Part shown: piece after piece, positions 7,160 to 9,549 of the stretch
Numbering within the stretch: position 1 is the stretch's first letter
How the letters are laid out: each line of letters starts with the position of its first letter
Assembly (NCBI GenBank): GCA_947505565.1
Contig: CANNLB010000034.1
Span: forward strand, 1 to 9,549
Reading direction: 5' to 3'
Length of the DNA: 9,549 bases
DNA from: Acidobacteriota bacterium
GTDB lineage: Bacteria; Acidobacteriota; Terriglobia; Bryobacterales; Bryobacteraceae
The notes under the pieces: model-generated
Seen by the model: the letters and a program-made list of their open reading frames with translations, nothing else
Told to the model about the DNA's origin: nothing
The model's database searches: none
Program-made: the position numbers and the translations under genes

Positions 7160-7624
7160 TTACCACTCAAACTTCAAATTCGCTTTGCTAATCAGATCAA
7201 ACGGGATAGCGACCGTTTTTTCCGGCGTTTCGAGGGTCACAATCCCCTCGCCAAAGGACGTCAGCGAGCCCTCGTAGCGTTTCCCGCCTTCGATCGGCTC
7301 ACGCAAGCTCACTTTAATCTTTTGGCCCACAAACCGTTCGAAATCCCGCGGCCGACTCAGCCGACGCTCCACTCCCGGGCTACTCACTTCCAACTGGTAA
7401 GCGGCCTCGCCCGGAATCACGTTACCCTCATCAAGCTGCTCGCTCAGTTGGCGCGACACCGCCTCGCAGTCGCCATGCGACACCCCGCCCTCTTTGTCGA
7501 TGCTCACCCGCACCACGCGCGCCGCACCAGCCCCGAGAAGTTCGATCTCCACGATCTCAATTCCCGCGGGGCGAGATACGCACTCGGCTATTTCGTAAAT
7601 TTTATCCAGCAACTCTCTTTTCAT
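7160..7624 (-). CDS. rimP: Ribosome maturation factor RimP
   Basis: RimP binds free 30S subunits and is needed for their maturation. From ATG 7624 it has 154 residues, close to the E. coli length of about 150. The N-terminal domain (KRELLDKIYEIAECVSRPAGIE, then VVRVSIDKEGGVSHGDCEAVSRQLSEQLD) leads to the hallmark YQLEVSSPGVERRLSRPRDF at 76-95, followed by the SH3-like C-terminal domain (FVGQKIKVSLREPIEGGKRY). The frame extends upstream to an ATG at 7681 (173 residues), but those 19 residues match nothing in the family and are encoded across an intrinsic terminator hairpin, so I prefer 7624. The Shine-Dalgarno before 7624 is poor, while a G-rich stretch precedes 7681, so the choice is not certain. 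It is the first gene of the operon. Confidence 0.93.
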   Translation of the reverse strand: MKRELLDKIYEIAECVSRPAGIEIVEIELLGAGAARVVRVSIDKEGGVSHGDCEAVSRQLSEQLDEGNVIPGEAAYQLEVSSPGVERRLSRPRDFERFVGQKIKVSLREPIEGGKRYEGSLTSFGEGIVTLETPEKTVAIPFDLISKANLKFEW

Positions 7625-7634
7625 CTGAACCAAT

Positions 7635-7657
7635 AAAAAAGTGGGCTTTCGCCCACT
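7635..7657 (-). terminator. Intrinsic terminator between the response regulator gene and rimP
   Basis: Read on the minus strand, AGTGGGC and GCCCACT form a perfect 7-bp stem closed by a GAAA tetraloop, directly followed by a run of T (TTTTTTATT). There is no T-tract on the other side, so it acts only in the minus direction. It lies about 55 bases after the response regulator stop and only about 10 bases before the preferred rimP start at 7624. It should end the kinase/regulator transcript, but its position also makes it a possible attenuator for the rimP operon. Confidence 0.85.
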
Positions 7658-7711
7658 CTCGTCGTTCGTCAACGTTTTCATTGTACACCCCCCGACCCTC
7701 GCATGGAGATC

Positions 7712-8398
7712 TCACACGGAGAACCGGTAACCAACGCCCCGCACCGTGAAAATATGCCGCGGGTTCTGGGGACTATCCTCCAGCTTCTGCCGAAGCCAGG
7801 CAATGTGTACGTCAATCGTCCGCGAGGACACCGCCGCCTGATACTCCCAAACGTTTTCCAATAACTCCTCCCGCGGTACAACCTTGCCTCGCCGTTCAAT
7901 CAAATACTGCAGCAGCTGCAACTCCTTTCCAGCCAGATTCACCTCCACCCCGCTCTTCACCACATCCCCCTTCTCAAAGTCCACCGCCACGTTCCCAAAA
8001 GCAAAACTATGCACCGGGGCCAAGCTCTCCTTATTTACCCGCCGCAGCAACGCCTCGATCCGCGCCACTAGCTCCGCCGGATGAAACGGCTTCGTCAGAT
8101 AGTCATCCGCCCCCAGCTTTAGTCCCACCACCCGGTCCACCACCTGCGACTTTGCCGTCAACATTAAAATAGCTACGTCCCGTCCCTGCTGCCGCAACTC
8201 CCGGCACACCTCGTGCCCGTTCTTGCCGGGCAACATCACGTCCAGCACGATCAAATCAAACGCCTCCGACAGCGCTCGCGACAACCCCGACGGCCCATCA
8301 GTTGCCGAATAGACCTCAAATCCTTCGGCCGACAGCAAATCCGTCACCGTCAGCACTAGCCCCGGTTCATCTTCAATCAGTAGTATGCGTGAACTCAT
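7712..8398 (-). CDS. OmpR/PhoB-family DNA-binding response regulator
   Basis: A 228-residue response regulator of standard length. The receiver domain (1-120) has the acidic pair Asp10/Glu11, the phosphorylated Asp53 in LIVLDVMLPG, Thr81 in LMLTAKS and Lys103 in YLTKPF, so it is fully equipped for phosphorylation. The C-terminal winged-helix DNA-binding domain (about 130-228) has LAGKELQLLQYLIERRGKVV, the recognition region SSRTIDVHIAWLRQKLED and the closing FTVRGVGYRFSV. It likely binds promoter DNA as a dimer. The ATG at 8398 has a GGAG seven bases upstream and lies 26 bases inside the 3' end of the kinase gene, so the two are co-transcribed and translationally coupled. Targets cannot be told from the sequence. 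The gene is followed by an intrinsic terminator. Confidence 0.96.
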   Translation of the reverse strand: MSSRILLIEDEPGLVLTVTDLLSAEGFEVYSATDGPSGLSRALSEAFDLIVLDVMLPGKNGHEVCRELRQQGRDVAILMLTAKSQVVDRVVGLKLGADDYLTKPFHPAELVARIEALLRRVNKESLAPVHSFAFGNVAVDFEKGDVVKSGVEVNLAGKELQLLQYLIERRGKVVPREELLENVWEYQAAVSSRTIDVHIAWLRQKLEDSPQNPRHIFTVRGVGYRFSV

Positions 8399-9549
8399 CT
8401 TGATACTCCGCCGCCGCAGCCGGCAGACGGATCAAAAACTCCGCCCCACCGCCCGATCCGCTCTTCACTGTAACCGTTCCACCATGCGCCTCAACGATCC
8501 CCCTGACCAAGTTCAGGCCCAGGCCCGTTCCATGGATCTGTTTCTGCAACGCTTGCCTACCCCGGAAAAACGCGTCGAACACCTGGGGCTGTTCGTCATC
8601 CGGTATCCCCGTACCGTGGTCCGCCACCCGAATCTCCACCTCCCCGTCCCCCGCCGTCGCCGCCGACACTCCAACCCACCCGTCTCCCTCCGCCCCATAC
8701 TTGGCCGCGTTCGAAAGCAAATTCTTGATCGCCCGTTCGAGCGATGCCGAGTCCCCCAATATCAGCGGCAGACCCGCCGCCACCCTCATCTCCACCCGGC
8801 AACCTGCTTCGCTCATCACCCTCGCACACGAAACGACGCTCGATTCAAGCAACGTCTCCACCGCCACCGGCTCATACGCCGCCTGCGTACTCCGGCCCAC
8901 CCGCGAACTGGCGTAGTGCAAAACCTGCTCCACCAGCGCCGTCAGCTTCTCGCTCTCGTGCTGGATCAAAACCCCATACCGCTCCACCTGCGTCGGATTG
9001 CTCGCAATCTTCCCCCGCAAGTTGTACGCCGCCGTGCAAATCACCGCCAAAGGCGTCCGCAGTTCGTGCGATACCCCCGCCACAAAGTCGATCTGCATCT
9101 CGGCCAGCCGCTGAGACTGCCGTGTCGTATACACAAGCGTCCAAGCCGTTGCCAGAATCAGCGCCAATACCCCCGCCATCACCGCCAAATTCCGCCACCG
9201 CGTCCGCTCCACCACCGCTTCCAGTGAACCCGCCTGATTACGCACCGCCAGCGTCCAACGCCCCTCCGTCGCCGCCGCATTACGCCGCCCCGGAGGCCCA
9301 CCTCCCCGGCCGCCAAACCCCATGTCAAACTGCGGCCCAAAGAGCGCCACCTCCGCGTCCGGTGCCGACAACGCGTCCCCGGCAATCAGCTTCGAAGGAT
9401 CCCGACGCCCCGAAACACTATGTCGATACTCCGCCGCGCTCGGCTCCCCCAAGTGGCGGGCCAATAGCTCCGGCACCAAAACAGTAGCCAGAAATTGGGC
9501 GTCCATATCCAACAGGATCCATTCTTGCTCCCGCAGACCAGGCCCCCCA
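8373..9549 (-). CDS. Membrane sensor histidine kinase, N-terminus beyond the window
   Basis: The frame is open to the right edge, giving 391 visible residues; the true start lies outside. The first 119 or so look extracytoplasmic, with no family recognised and a Gly-rich stretch (GFGGRGGGPPGRR). One membrane helix follows at about 120-142 (NLAVMAGVLALILATAWTLVY). The kinase core begins almost directly after it, with no HAMP domain: the HisKA H-box FVAGVSHELRTPL (His161 in visible numbering), N-box RAIKNLLSNAAKYG (about 272-285), G1 ADHGTGIPD (about 309-317), F-box VFDAFFRG and G2 GTGLGLNLV (about 340-348). All catalytic motifs are intact. A first membrane helix is expected upstream. It autophosphorylates on His and presumably passes the phosphate to the overlapping response regulator. 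The signal is unknown. A TTG at 9512 and an ATG at 9506 are in frame, but no evidence favours either as the start. Confidence 0.95.
   Translation of the reverse strand, partial: GGPGLREQEWILLDMDAQFLATVLVPELLARHLGEPSAAEYRHSVSGRRDPSKLIAGDALSAPDAEVALFGPQFDMGFGGRGGGPPGRRNAAATEGRWTLAVRNQAGSLEAVVERTRWRNLAVMAGVLALILATAWTLVYTTRQSQRLAEMQIDFVAGVSHELRTPLAVICTAAYNLRGKIASNPTQVERYGVLIQHESEKLTALVEQVLHYASSRVGRSTQAAYEPVAVETLLESSVVSCARVMSEAGCRVEMRVAAGLPLILGDSASLERAIKNLLSNAAKYGAEGDGWVGVSAATAGDGEVEIRVADHGTGIPDDEQPQVFDAFFRGRQALQKQIHGTGLGLNLVRGIVEAHGGTVTVKSGSGGGAEFLIRLPAAAAEYQDEFTHTTD

Noticed and set aside
7658..7711. A tRNA gene upstream of rimP, as metY in E. coli.
   Set aside because: The gap is too short for a tRNA and shows no cloverleaf or TTCGA-type T-loop; only the terminator hairpin region is present.
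8385..9487. Plus-strand frames of 280 and 247 residues opposite the histidine kinase.
   Set aside because: They are Arg/His/Pro- and Pro/Ser-rich shadow frames; the minus strand carries every kinase motif.
1..9549. CRISPR arrays, insertion sequences, prophage or defence genes.
   Set aside because: I saw no regularly spaced repeats, no transposase or integrase motifs, and no flanking duplications; nearly all bases are covered by recognisable cellular genes.

Overview
The window is a stretch of ordinary bacterial chromosome with moderately high G+C. It is dominated by the conserved transcription/translation operon rimP-nusA-infB-ylxP-rbfA on the minus strand. I infer an acidobacterium, possibly of the Solibacter/Bryobacter group. 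The grounds are the very long proline/alanine-rich IF-2, the YCF48/BNR-type secreted protein, the GTG and TTG starts, and the style of the two-component pair. No marker gene here proves this, so the assignment is tentative.

Layout from the left: (1) bases 1-810, minus strand, hold a secreted beta-propeller-like protein cut by the left edge, preceded in transcription order by a small winged-helix-like protein of unknown function. (2) A short divergent intergenic region (811-891) carries a candidate promoter and a clear ribosome binding site for a plus-strand HpcH/HpaI-family aldolase (892-1737). (3) The aldolase converges on the end of the large minus-strand operon. Read in transcription order, that operon is rimP (start 7624), nusA (TTG start 7146), a 184-base AT-richer spacer, infB (5555-2415), a DUF503/ylxP gene and rbfA. 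(4) Upstream of rimP lie an OmpR-type response regulator and a membrane histidine kinase that runs off the right edge. They overlap by 26 bases and are separated from rimP by a strong intrinsic terminator hairpin.

How the genes work together: RimP and RbfA mature the 30S ribosomal subunit, NusA modulates pausing, termination and antitermination by RNA polymerase, and IF-2 brings initiator tRNA to the 30S subunit. YlxP is a small conserved companion of this operon. The kinase and regulator form a complete phosphorelay, but the sequence gives no hint of their stimulus or targets. The aldolase and the two leftmost genes look unrelated to the operon.

I see no mobile element, CRISPR array, tRNA or rRNA, and no clear new system. 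The points most worth a second look are regulatory: the terminator lying between the two possible rimP starts, a perfect 14-bp hairpin inside the infB coding region, a run of twelve prolines in IF-2, and the unusual nusA-infB spacer.
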